This document shows, piece after piece, positions 34,291-40,782 of a stretch of DNA of 40,782 nucleotides. The stretch is from contig JAHDYP010000048.1 in NCBI GenBank assembly GCA_023383055.1, forward strand, positions 1 to 40,782, written 5' to 3'. Every line of letters starts with the position of its first letter. The first letter of the stretch is position 1. The notes under the pieces were generated by a model. That model was not told the origin of the DNA. It was given only the letters and a program-made list of their open reading frames with translations, and searched no databases. The translations under genes were made by a program, and so were the position numbers. This DNA comes from Verrucomicrobiota bacterium (lineage in GTDB: Bacteria > Verrucomicrobiota > Verrucomicrobiia > Limisphaerales > JAHDYP01).

Positions 34291-34519
34291 CGTGCGGAGA
34301 GAATTGAGCCAGCGTTGTGTTGGCGAGGCCTGAGATCCGCAGAGGGATACGCGGAATCCTCCCGGCCGCTTGGAGCATCCAAGCGGGAGCAGCTCGCTCG
34401 GAGAGAGAAGTCCCTTCATGAGCTGGCCACCAGGCCGGGGCGAATACCAGAAACACTAGCAGTCGCCTGGAGAATAGCCACTCCGGAGTTCTTGAACTTG
34501 AAGAGGTGTTGCAGGCAGA
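34291..34519. promoter_or_regulatory. Structured leader upstream of the PKD protein gene
   Basis: This gap separates the PKD gene start from the HicB-like stop. It contains a 9-bp perfect inverted repeat, CCGCTTGGA / TCCAAGCGG with loop GCA (34366-34386), flanked by CTCCC and GGGAG that could extend the stem across a bulge on the minus strand. A second weak stem (ATCCGC/GCGGAAT, about 34335-34357) lies nearer the start codon. No gene or known riboswitch was recognised. Confidence 0.4.
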
Positions 34520-34768
34520 TCAAGCCCTCAGGCGGCTGCTTCCTCTTGATGGCGTTTCTAGGGCATTGACCAGTTCCTGACCGACGGCAGCGTCGTTGAC
34601 CGGGGTAAAGGCGCCGGAGGGTTCCCCCTCGAAGTAGAGTTCCACGGCTTCCTTCAGGTTCGCGACGGCTTCCTCGCGGGTGGCGCCGAAACTGGACACG
34701 TCCACGTTGAGGCATTGAGCCACGAAGAATTCGTCCTCGCGATAGACGCAATAGGCCATCGTTTTCAT
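34520..34768 (-). CDS. HicB-like antitoxin, apparently without a HicA partner
   Basis: The 82-residue product (start at ATG 34768; ATG 34759 also possible) has the HicB partial RNase-H-like fold: 'YCVYREDEFFVAQCLNVDVS' then 'FGATREEAVANLKEAVELYF'. HicB neutralises the HicA RNA-cutting toxin. No HicA-like double-stranded-RNA-binding frame was seen on either side, and no C-terminal DNA-binding domain is present, so it is either an orphan or works with a distant toxin. The frame stays open to 34885, but the extra N-terminal residues look non-coding. It lies in a patch of broken genes. Confidence 0.7.
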   Translation of the reverse strand: MKTMAYCVYREDEFFVAQCLNVDVSSFGATREEAVANLKEAVELYFEGEPSGAFTPVNDAAVGQELVNALETPSRGSSRLRA

Positions 34769-34848
34769 GCTGTGAACGCTACCACGCCGAGCGCCCTTGG
34801 CAACGGTGCAGAAGCCCGGCCGGGCGGCCGCCATCGAAAACGGCATGG

Positions 34849-35157
34849 ATGGCCGACTTGGCCGCGGCACCCTTTGGGCCAGCACCGACTGAGGAGCTCG
34901 AGGCTTTGGCAGCAGAGTGGGAGCGGGTGCGCCATGCGTTCGTGAATGACCCAGGCAACATCGGAGAACTTGAAGTCCTCAGCGGGAGGACGTGGAACCT
35001 TGCGCGCAGAAGTGACGATGTCTCCAGGTACGCCCGCTTGACCTGGAGCGAGCTGCGCGAGCTTCGACCCAATGGCAACCGGCGAATTCGCTCGGACAGT
35101 CTGCGGCAGCTTGTCAGCTTGTTCAGCGCGGCATACGAGTTGTTCCGAGGTGCCTGA
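34849..35157 (+). CDS. Possible 102-residue protein of unknown function
   Basis: The frame is open between ATG 34849 and TGA 35157. It reads as a mostly helical charged protein ('EELEALAAEWERVRHAFVND', 'RLTWSELRELRPNGNRRIRS') with a hydrophobic C-terminal helix. It is divergent from the HicB-like gene. Composition looks protein-like, but no family is recognised and no ribosome-binding site is evident. Another short frame (GTG 35150 to TGA 35224, ending 'QEKELRNARRQVES') overlaps the start of the truncated HicB as ATGA and may be the remnant of its toxin partner or an upstream gene. Confidence 0.4.
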   Translation: MADLAAAPFGPAPTEELEALAAEWERVRHAFVNDPGNIGELEVLSGRTWNLARRSDDVSRYARLTWSELRELRPNGNRRIRSDSLRQLVSLFSAAYELFRGA

Positions 35158-35220
35158 CGTCAATGACGCACAGCATTATCAGGAAAAAGAGCTCCGCAAC
35201 GCCCGGAGGCAGGTTGAATC

Positions 35221-35319
35221 ATGAAACCACAGGATCGCTATTTGATGTTCGTGCGCTGGAGCGAGGAGGACCGGTTGTGCGTCGGCTATTGTCCGGATCT
35301 GCCCGATGCAGGAAATTGA
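35221..35319 (+). pseudogene. Truncated HicB-type antitoxin remnant
   Basis: The frame starts 'MKPQDRYLMFVRWSEEDRLC' and continues 'VGYCPDLP', matching the first strand pair of HicB-like proteins. It then runs into unrelated residues and a stop after 32 residues, when family members need about 70-110. The rest of the gene is missing at the same place where the vsr fragment on the other strand also loses similarity (about 35304-35352). The ATG overlaps a preceding TGA by four bases, so it once belonged to an operon. Confidence 0.65.
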
Positions 35320-35480
35320 AGCGGCGGTCTGATACCCACGTCCGCGAGGGATGCCAACCGGAAGCGGTGGCCCATCCGATGAAGCAGCGAGCGAACGGTT
35401 CTTTCCGGGGCGGTATCCTTGCCACGAATCCGGCTCATGTTCCAGGATCGGCGGGCTTTTGTGAGCCGGTCCTTGTTCAC
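35286..35480 (-). pseudogene. vsr: Truncated very-short-patch repair endonuclease (Vsr) remnant
   Basis: From GTG 35480 the frame reads 'DRLTKARRSWNMSRIRGKDT', then 'APERTVRSLLHRMGHRFRL', which is the N-terminal third of Vsr mismatch endonucleases. These nick T:G mismatches created by deamination of 5-methylcytosine. After about residue 43 the similarity ends and the frame closes at 64 residues, so the catalytic part is absent. No cytosine methyltransferase gene, the normal partner, is in the window. It is probably a leftover of a lost restriction-modification region. Confidence 0.7.
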
Positions 35481-35489
35481 GCCGGGATC

Positions 35490-36386
35490 CTAGAACACTT
35501 CGACCGGCAGGTTGGTGGCCTGGCGGACTTTCTGGGCGATGCGCGACAGCGCCCGCAAAGGCAGGTGACCGCATTCGGGATGGGCCGGGGCTCGGGTGGC
35601 GGAGTAGATTTGGACCAGCGTGATCTGGGCGCCCCCGGCCACCAGTTCGAGCAGGCGATGGGCGTATCGATCGATCTCGGCCTCGGGCGGTTCCAGGCCG
35701 TTGATGAGAGGGAAGAGGCTCTGGATGACGACCGGGCGCTGGCGCGCGAGGAGGAGGATGTTGCTTAACACCTTGGCCAGATGGTTGTGCGGCCGGTTCA
35801 CTTGTTTGAAATACTCGCTCGAACCGGCGTCCAGCTTGGCCCAGACCTCGTCCTGGGGGATGAGCAGGCGCAGGCCGTGCTGAACCGAGGTCTGGTCGAG
35901 CGTGGTCGCGTTGGTGAGCAGCACGATCTTGAAGAACGGGAACTGACCGCGGGCCCGGACATGCACCACCGCGCGAAGCGCATCGGCGAACACGGGACAG
36001 AGGGTGGGCTCGCCGTCACCGCTGATCGCCACATGACGCAGCGTGAGGAGTTCGTCCGGCAGGTTGCGGAACGAGTCGAGTCGGCGCAGATGGCCCGGTT
36101 GCACCTGGGCCAGCGTGTGGCCCAGTTCGTCGGCCATGATCTCCACGTCCAGTTCCGGCGCTCCGGGCGGCGCCGGGCGATCCACATCGCAGTAGAGGCA
36201 CTCGAAATTACATCGGCGGTCCGGGTTCAAATTCACCCCGACGGACAAGCCGCGCGCCCGGGGTGAGACCATGAGATAAACGAAGCGGTTGCCCAGGGTT
36301 TCCCGCGCTGCCGTGAAACCCGGTCCGGCGCGCCTTCCGTTCGATTCGGCGGGGTGCCGCGGGTGCTGCTCAACAACTACTCCCAT
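35490..36386 (-). CDS. Radical SAM protein
   Basis: A 298-residue protein starting at ATG 36386 (MGVVVEQHPRHPAE). The cluster motif is 'RRCNFECLYCDVDR' with Cys59, Cys63 and Cys66 (CX3CX2C), following 'LSVGVNLNPD'. 'ISGDGEPTLCPVF' is the glycine-rich SAM-contact strand, and 'LLTNATTLDQTSVQHGL' and 'VWAKLDAGSSEYFKQVNRP' follow. This arrangement is typical of a family related to MoaA-like and wyosine-base enzymes, often annotated simply as radical SAM; the reaction is unknown. It lies seven bases downstream of a universal stress protein gene and is likely co-transcribed with it. The upstream in-frame extension to 36494 overlaps that gene and is unlikely. Confidence 0.85.
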   Translation of the reverse strand: MGVVVEQHPRHPAESNGRRAGPGFTAARETLGNRFVYLMVSPRARGLSVGVNLNPDRRCNFECLYCDVDRPAPPGAPELDVEIMADELGHTLAQVQPGHLRRLDSFRNLPDELLTLRHVAISGDGEPTLCPVFADALRAVVHVRARGQFPFFKIVLLTNATTLDQTSVQHGLRLLIPQDEVWAKLDAGSSEYFKQVNRPHNHLAKVLSNILLLARQRPVVIQSLFPLINGLEPPEAEIDRYAHRLLELVAGGAQITLVQIYSATRAPAHPECGHLPLRALSRIAQKVRQATNLPVEVF

Positions 36387-36393
36387 AGCCGCA

Positions 36394-36993
36394 TCATTCT
36401 TTCTTCCCGCGACGAGCTCCCGAGGCGGTCTCGACAAATTCGCGCTGGTGTTCGCGCACGACCAGCACCGGGCAGGGGGCATAACGGACGACATTCTCGG
36501 TCACGCTCCCCAACAGCACGTGTTTCAGCCCGGTGTGCCCGTGGGTCGAAAGCAGAATCAGATCGACCCCCGCCTCGCGCGCCACCGCCACAATCTCCTG
36601 GACCGGCTGTCCCCGGCAGACGCGGGTTGCCACCGGCACCACGACGCCGATTTCCTCGCGGGCAAAGCGCTCGAGGGCGCGCTCGCTGTTCTCGCGCATC
36701 TCCTGCTCCGGCACCGGCACGTCCACCGGACCGAACTCGGATCCGACGAAGTAATGGACCGGCATGACATGCACGAGGAGCAGGCGGCTGCCGAACTGGC
36801 GCGCCAGCGGCACGGCATACTGCAGGGCTTTCCGGGAACAATCCGAGAAATCGATCGGGACCAGGATGCTCCGCAGGGCGAACTCCCGCGCCACCGCGCT
36901 CGCCGAGCCTTGCGACAGCAGGCGCTCTTCCTCGCGGTCGACCTCCACAACCACGCGCCCGCGTTTGGGAGTGGGCTTGATTTTCATAACCAT
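36394..36993 (-). CDS. Universal stress protein, UspA family
   Basis: A 199-residue protein with an extra basic/acidic N-terminus of about 40 residues before the Usp fold: 'SILVPIDFSDCSRKALQYAV', then 'LLVHVMPVHYF', 'AREAGVDLILLSTHGHTG' and the nucleotide-binding loop 'GHTGLKHVLLGSVTENVV' (G-x2-G-x9-G-S type). The last motif predicts ATP binding. Usp proteins respond to starvation, hypoxia or membrane stress. An internal start at 36987 is equally good. It is the first gene of a two-gene unit with the radical SAM gene, and is divergent from the Crp/Fnr gene 278 bases away. Confidence 0.92.
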   Translation of the reverse strand: MVMKIKPTPKRGRVVVEVDREEERLLSQGSASAVAREFALRSILVPIDFSDCSRKALQYAVPLARQFGSRLLLVHVMPVHYFVGSEFGPVDVPVPEQEMRENSERALERFAREEIGVVVPVATRVCRGQPVQEIVAVAREAGVDLILLSTHGHTGLKHVLLGSVTENVVRYAPCPVLVVREHQREFVETASGARRGKKE

Positions 36994-37271
36994 TCCTCAA
37001 AAGACGAGCGACCGGCGCCCTTTTGGCCCCGGCCGACCCGCGGATTATCGTGAACGACCGTTATCCGCCATTCCTTCGAAAAACTAATGAGGGGAACGGT
37101 CGCCCACTACACCCGCGTTGGCGAGAAGTCCACATTTTTTGCCGGCACGCCGTGGCGCCGGTTGAGCCAGCGCCCACGGGCCGCCGTGGCGGAGGCCGTC
37201 GCCGCGGTCTGGAGCTGTCCGGCCGCGGGCTTGATCCCAGCCCCCGGCTTGTCGCAAGCTGGAGGGTGTCA
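36994..37271. other. 278-bp divergent region between usp and the Crp/Fnr-type gene
   Basis: No gene is supported apart from the two start regions. It must hold both promoters. I could not find a convincing TTGAC-N4-GTCAA (Fnr-type) or TGTGA-N6-TCACA (Crp-type) palindrome. The stretch TTTTTT at about 37134-37139 is the only homopolymer of note. Confidence 0.4.
37261..37266 (+). promoter_or_regulatory. Strong ribosome-binding site of the Crp/Fnr-type gene
   Basis: GGAGGG at 37261-37266 lies five bases before ATG 37272. It is the clearest Shine-Dalgarno match in the window. It fixes the start and rules out the longer upstream frame from 37023. Confidence 0.7.
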
Positions 37272-37991
37272 ATGCCAGAATCGATCATCGAACTGAGACG
37301 CGCCGCGCTGGTCAACACGTTGCGGGGCTGCCAACTCTTCTCCGGCCTGCCGCTCCCCGACCTGGAGAGTATTGCCGGGATTACGGTGACCAGGTCGCTC
37401 GCGAAGGGCGATTATCTTTTCCATGAAGGCCAGGCCTCCGAAGGTTTCTATATCGTCCAGCGCGGGGCTATTAACGTGCACCGGGTCAATGCCGTCGGCA
37501 AAGAACAGGTCATCCACGTTTTCCGGTCCGGCGAATCCTTCGCGGAAGCCAGTGTCGCATCCTCCGGCGGGTACCCCGCCGATGCCCGCGCGCTGGAACC
37601 TACCCAGGTCCTCCTCGTCGGCCGCGCCGGCTTCCTGAGGCTGGTCGGCCGCCAACCCGAACTCGCCCTGCGCATGCTCAGTTCCATGAGCCTCCACCTC
37701 CGGACGCTGGTGGGGCAACTCGAGGATCTCACGCTCAAGGATGTCGAAACCCGGCTGGCCAACTGGCTGGTCAAGCGCTGTCCGGACCCGGAGGGCGAGT
37801 CCCCCGTGGCCATTGAGCTGACGGTGACGAAGCGTGTCCTGGCCGCCGAACTCGGCACCGTGAGCGAGACCTTTTCCCGCACGCTGGCCAAGCTGCGGGA
37901 GCAGGATCTGCTCTCCGTGCGCGCCAGGACGATTACCGTGCTTTCGCCGGCGGCATTGACCGCCCTGCTTCGGCGGAACCTGGGCGGGTGA
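37272..37991 (+). CDS. Crp/Fnr-family transcription regulator
   Basis: This 239-residue protein has an N-terminal cyclic-nucleotide-like beta-barrel: 'FSGLPLPDLESIAGITVTRS', 'KGDYLFHEGQASEGFYIVQR', then 'FRSGESFAEASV'. A dimer helix 'MLSSMSLHLRTLVGQLEDLT' and a winged-helix DNA-binding domain 'VTKRVLAAELGTVSETFSRT' follow. Only one N-terminal cysteine is present (Cys20), so it is not an oxygen-sensing 4Fe-4S Fnr. Absence of the full Crp cAMP residues points to a DNR/NnrR-like or unknown-ligand member. Lying beside a Usp gene and near hydrogenase and PFOR genes, it may control anaerobic functions (inference). Confidence 0.92.
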   Translation: MPESIIELRRAALVNTLRGCQLFSGLPLPDLESIAGITVTRSLAKGDYLFHEGQASEGFYIVQRGAINVHRVNAVGKEQVIHVFRSGESFAEASVASSGGYPADARALEPTQVLLVGRAGFLRLVGRQPELALRMLSSMSLHLRTLVGQLEDLTLKDVETRLANWLVKRCPDPEGESPVAIELTVTKRVLAAELGTVSETFSRTLAKLREQDLLSVRARTITVLSPAALTALLRRNLGG

Positions 37992-38010
37992 GCCTCGCGA
38001 GCAGTTCAAA

Positions 38011-38045
38011 TCTCAAATCTCACATCTCACATCTGAAATTTGAGA
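38011..38045. terminator. Inverted repeat in a TCTCAAAT/ACATCTC repeat tract between convergent genes
   Basis: TCTCAAAT (38011-38018) pairs with ATTTGAGA (38038-38045). The loop contains further short copies (TCTCACATCTCACATCT), so the whole tract from 38005 is a low-complexity direct and inverted repeat. It sits exactly between the converging Crp/Fnr-type and transporter genes, as a two-way terminator would. Confidence 0.5.
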
Positions 38046-38047
38046 CC

Positions 38048-39346
38048 TCAGGCGCTCCGGGTAGCGGACCACTCTTCAATGAGCCGGTAGGCCACCGCGA
38101 GCAGGGTGGGACCGAGGAAAACTCCGATGACGCCGAAGGCCAGGGCACCGCCGATGACACCGAAGAAGATGAGGATGAACGGCAGGTTGCTGCCCTGGCT
38201 GATGAGCCAGGGTTTGACCAGATTATCGACGCTGCTGACGATGAGACCCCAGACCAACATGAAGATGGCCCAACCGGTGGAATCCTGCTGGTAAAGCCAG
38301 ATCACCGCCGGAAACCAGACGAGCGGGGGGCCCATCGGCACCACCGAGAGCAGAAACGTCAGCAGCCCCAGCAGGGTGGCACCCGGAACGCCGGCGATCA
38401 GGAATCCCACCGCCGCCATGGCCCCCTGCACCAGGGCGGTGCCCAGAATCCCATAGACCACACCCCGCACGGTGTTGCCGGCCACCTCGAGCAGGTGCCG
38501 GCCACGGTCACCCGCGATCCGGTCCACGCCGGTGGCCAGCCGATCGGCCACGACCGTGCCGTCGCGGAGGATGAAGAAAGCCAGGAATACACTCAACGCC
38601 ACCTCGGTGATGCCACGTCCAATGGCCAACCCGGCGCGCGGCAGCCACGACTGCGCCCAGGCAAAGACGCCCCGCAGGGCATTCGCCAGCCGCGATTCGC
38701 CAAACGACGCGGCGGACGAGGGCTCTTCCTGCACCACCGCGCCCGGTGCCGTCTCCGCGGTCACCCGGGTCGCCTCGGATTCCTCGTCCAGGGGCTTCCT
38801 GAGCTGACGCCAGAAGGCCTCCAGATCCTCGTCAAATTCCTGCCAATAGGCTTTGGCCTGCCCGCCAACCACCGGGATGCGATCGAGCCAGGCCGGCGGA
38901 GCCGGTAGCCCGCCCTCCGACCATTTCCGTGTCGCCGCCGCCAGGGCCCGGGCGTCGTCGGCAACACTAATGCCGAGCACGACGAATGGGACCACGAGCA
39001 CCAGCGCGATGCTCAAGGTGGTCAACGAGGCGGCCAGCGTCCGACGATTGCCCAGCCAGCGGGTGAGCCGGCTCTGAACCGGCCAGAGCGTGAACCCGAG
39101 CATGATGGCCCACATGAGGGCGGACAGGAACGGCCGCATCACGACGAAGCAGCCGATGAGCAGGAATCCCAGGGTGACCACGCTCAGCCCCTGCTCGAGG
39201 CGTGTCTTCGGATGCAGCCCCGCGAGAGCCGATGCCACCGGCGTCGAGCCCGAGCCCGGGGGCGGCGGTGGGGCGGACTCCGGCGTCGCGGCTGGAGACG
39301 CGGATCCGCCGGTCGTGTCTGATTCGCTGTCGGGCTGCTGCGACAT
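38048..39346 (-). CDS. AI-2E family transporter (PerM/YdiK-like membrane protein)
   Basis: A 432-residue polytopic membrane protein. A Pro/Ser-rich cytoplasmic N-terminus (1-48) precedes helices 'VVTLGFLLIGCFVVM', 'FLSALMWAIMLGFTLWPV' and 'LSIALVLVVPFVVLGISV', then a soluble segment (about 130-220). The C-terminal half has 'EVALSVFLAFFILRDG', 'LGLLTFLLSVVPMGPPLVW' and the family's signature region 'DNLVKPWLISQGSNLPFILI', then 'FFGVIGGALAFGVIGVFLGP'. Members have been linked to autoinducer-2 export (TqsA) or Na+/H+ exchange, but most have no known substrate. The charged segment around residues 165-210 is longer than usual. Confidence 0.93.
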   Translation of the reverse strand: MSQQPDSESDTTGGSASPAATPESAPPPPPGSGSTPVASALAGLHPKTRLEQGLSVVTLGFLLIGCFVVMRPFLSALMWAIMLGFTLWPVQSRLTRWLGNRRTLAASLTTLSIALVLVVPFVVLGISVADDARALAAATRKWSEGGLPAPPAWLDRIPVVGGQAKAYWQEFDEDLEAFWRQLRKPLDEESEATRVTAETAPGAVVQEEPSSAASFGESRLANALRGVFAWAQSWLPRAGLAIGRGITEVALSVFLAFFILRDGTVVADRLATGVDRIAGDRGRHLLEVAGNTVRGVVYGILGTALVQGAMAAVGFLIAGVPGATLLGLLTFLLSVVPMGPPLVWFPAVIWLYQQDSTGWAIFMLVWGLIVSSVDNLVKPWLISQGSNLPFILIFFGVIGGALAFGVIGVFLGPTLLAVAYRLIEEWSATRSA

Positions 39347-39499
39347 GACGGGACTATAAGTGAGGTATCGAAACTTGCCATCCGCAAAAGCGTGCCGGCG
39401 CGGTCGGTGACGGAACGAGGATCCGCCATTCGCTTCATCAATGCCCTGACTTCTTTTATCAATTACCCGGCTCCACCTTGAACGATTACCGTTTGTCCC

Positions 39500-39691
39500 A
39501 TGAAAACAAGACGCGCCGCCAGAAACCGTCGCCGACTCCGGTTAGTCTTCGGTTGGATGTTGATTCTCACCCTGGCGGTGGGCGAGTTCTGGATGCTGGG
39601 ACAGTTCGCGCAGGGGATCGGGCGATTGCCCGGCACTTCGCCGGGGCAGGACACGCCGCCGACGGCGGACCTGGCGATGGTGATTCGTTAA
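39500..39691 (+). CDS. Small membrane-anchored protein, 63 residues
   Basis: A very basic N-terminus (MKTRRAARNRRRLR) leads into one hydrophobic helix 'LVFGWMLILTLAVGEFWMLG' and a polar Pro/Asp-containing tail. This predicts an N-in, C-out anchored peptide or a signal peptide. It is divergent from the AI-2E-type transporter and ends 10 bases before the convergent LarA-like gene stop. No family is recognised. Confidence 0.6.
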   Translation: MKTRRAARNRRRLRLVFGWMLILTLAVGEFWMLGQFAQGIGRLPGTSPGQDTPPTADLAMVIR

Positions 39692-39701
39692 TCCTGACTC
39701 C

Positions 39702-40782
39702 TCAGTCCGTCAGGTTGCCGTGCCGATCGAAAGCGATCGCACTGGGAGCGCTCAGCGGTTCGAGGTCCGATCGACGCCCAAGTTCCTCCACGAACGCCTC
39801 GGAGGCCTCGAGTTCGACCAGGGAAAGGGTATCGCGAATGCGGAGGATCCGGGCACGGCGCGCATCGCTCAACCCGAGCGAGGCCAGCGCCCGCGCGAGC
39901 GTTTCACGATCGGCGGCGAAATGGATGGGGATCTTGGCCGCCTGCACGGAGAGCGCCGTGAGCGCATTGGTGAAGGTGGCCGCGTGGTCCATCGATTGGA
40001 CCAGGCGGGTGCTGGTGAAATCGGCCATGCCAATCCCGATGGCGTTGCCGCGGGTCTCGGGCGTCAAGGCGCGGACGAAGATCCGGCGGATGGCGGGACC
40101 GGGACCGTCGGCCGGGCCCAGGGACGAACGGTATCCTTCGACGTAGCGGCCGGTGACGTTGGGATCCATGCCGGTGCCGCTGATGTTTTTGCCGATGCGA
40201 TCGACGATCAGCAGGTCGATGTCGTCGAACGGGAGCCGGGGGAGCAGTCGGGCCGCTTCAGCCAGCAGTACCGGCTCCTGACCGGCGATCTCTTCGCGGC
40301 GGAGCACGGCCAGCCGCGCGGTCTCGTGATGGAATCCTTCGAGGATGGCCACGCCGGCGATGATGGGCAGCGTCGACAGTGTGACCCGCGCGAGCGATTG
40401 GAGCACCGCGGCATGACCGGAGCGTGCCGCCGCCGCATGAAACGCGATCGCGCCCTCGCGTTTGCCCAGGCCCACCACGCTCATCTTGCTGAGGCCGCTG
40501 CCCAGACCGCCGCTGAAGTCCGTATGCGGCTTCACGCGGTTGACGAGGATGATGCCATCCGAATCCAGGGCGGCGCGGCTGGTCCAAACCGGGATGCCTT
40601 CGGGGGTCTCACCCAGGCTCGTGACCTCCATGGTGTCGTGGATGGGGACGCCCAGCGCGGCTTCCGTGATGCCATATTCGGCCAGGATTTCACGCTGCCC
40701 TTCGGCCGTGGCGCCACCATGGCTGCCCATGGCGGGAACCACAAACGGCTGCGCGCCGGCCGATCGCAGCGGTTCAAGGAGG
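39702..40782 (-). CDS. LarA/DUF2088-like protein (5' end outside window)
   Basis: At least 359 residues are present; the frame continues through the right edge. 'PFVVPAMGSHGGATAEGQRE', 'DGIILVNRVKPHTDFSGGLG', 'SKMSVVGLGKREGA' and 'VDRIGKNISGTGMDPNVTGR' are hallmarks of the lactate racemase N-domain-like superfamily. True LarA uses a nickel-pincer cofactor to racemise lactate. Many relatives, including this shorter type, have unknown reactions, and the histidines and lysine that hold the cofactor cannot all be checked because the N-terminus is missing. A nickel link would fit the hydrogenase maturation genes in the same window, but that is speculation. Confidence 0.75.
   Translation of the reverse strand, partial: LLEPLRSAGAQPFVVPAMGSHGGATAEGQREILAEYGITEAALGVPIHDTMEVTSLGETPEGIPVWTSRAALDSDGIILVNRVKPHTDFSGGLGSGLSKMSVVGLGKREGAIAFHAAAARSGHAAVLQSLARVTLSTLPIIAGVAILEGFHHETARLAVLRREEIAGQEPVLLAEAARLLPRLPFDDIDLLIVDRIGKNISGTGMDPNVTGRYVEGYRSSLGPADGPGPAIRRIFVRALTPETRGNAIGIGMADFTSTRLVQSMDHAATFTNALTALSVQAAKIPIHFAADRETLARALASLGLSDARRARILRIRDTLSLVELEASEAFVEELGRRSDLEPLSAPSAIAFDRHGNLTD

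Noticed and set aside
1..40782. tRNA or rRNA genes
   Set aside because: No cloverleaf-like sequence with a conserved TTCGA arm and no conserved rRNA segment was noticed when reading both strands. A covariance-model scan would be needed to exclude a tRNA fully.

Overview
The window is GC-rich (roughly 60-65% G+C by eye), densely coded bacterial DNA. It most resembles a Verrucomicrobiota-type genome, in the Pedosphaera/Limisphaera style. This is an inference from several features: a giant LamG/cohesin/dockerin protein and a PKD protein that both end in a 'YTVEVSTDLVEW...FYRV'-type C-terminal domain; a PQQ-like propeller beginning 'WPQFRGP'; a DUF5060/DUF4038 glycosidase-like protein; and low-complexity heptamer (TTCTGCC) and TTTGAGAT-type repeats. 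No rRNA, tRNA, CRISPR array, transposase or phage gene was seen.

Layout. (1) 1-6200, plus strand: the tail of a gene, two tandem paralogous periplasmic ligand-binding proteins with no permease in view, a secreted DUF4038-type glycosidase-like protein and a secreted PQQ-like propeller. (2) 6128-9541, minus strand: two GT4 glycosyltransferases and a SAM methyltransferase-like protein, a small glycan-building cluster. (3) 9631-14616: a 1661-residue exported modular protein. (4) 14739-15446: a VapBC-type toxin-antitoxin pair with a strong sigma70-like promoter placed so that its mRNA may be leaderless. (5) 15467-19844: Ffh, a quinone oxidoreductase, a 45-residue membrane peptide, an adenosine-specific kinase-like protein, a lipoprotein form of protein-L-isoaspartate methyltransferase and an unknown 73-residue protein. 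(6) 19841-30425, minus strand: hydrogenase maturation genes hypF, hypC, hypD and hypE, with pyruvate:ferredoxin oxidoreductase (nifJ) and a dihydroorotate-dehydrogenase-like gene between hypC and hypD. A plus-strand MazEF-like pair sits inside the cluster. A 68-codon frame lies between hypF and hypC, with stop/start overlaps at both ends. (7) 30821-34290, minus strand: a PKD/propeller protein split by a one-base frameshift. (8) 34520-35480: a decayed accessory patch with an orphan HicB-like gene, a truncated second HicB and a truncated Vsr endonuclease meeting at one scar. (9) 35490-40782: radical SAM protein plus universal stress protein, a Crp/Fnr-type regulator, an AI-2E family transporter, a small membrane protein and a partial LarA/DUF2088-like gene.

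How the parts fit. HypCDEF build the Fe(CN)2CO part of [NiFe]-hydrogenases, and NifJ makes reduced ferredoxin from pyruvate, so region 6 points to anaerobic or fermentative redox metabolism. The hydrogenase subunits and hypA/hypB must lie elsewhere if the system is complete. Regions 1-3 suggest a cell that degrades and builds complex glycans. The several small toxin-antitoxin modules and broken genes mark recombination-prone joints between blocks of core genes.
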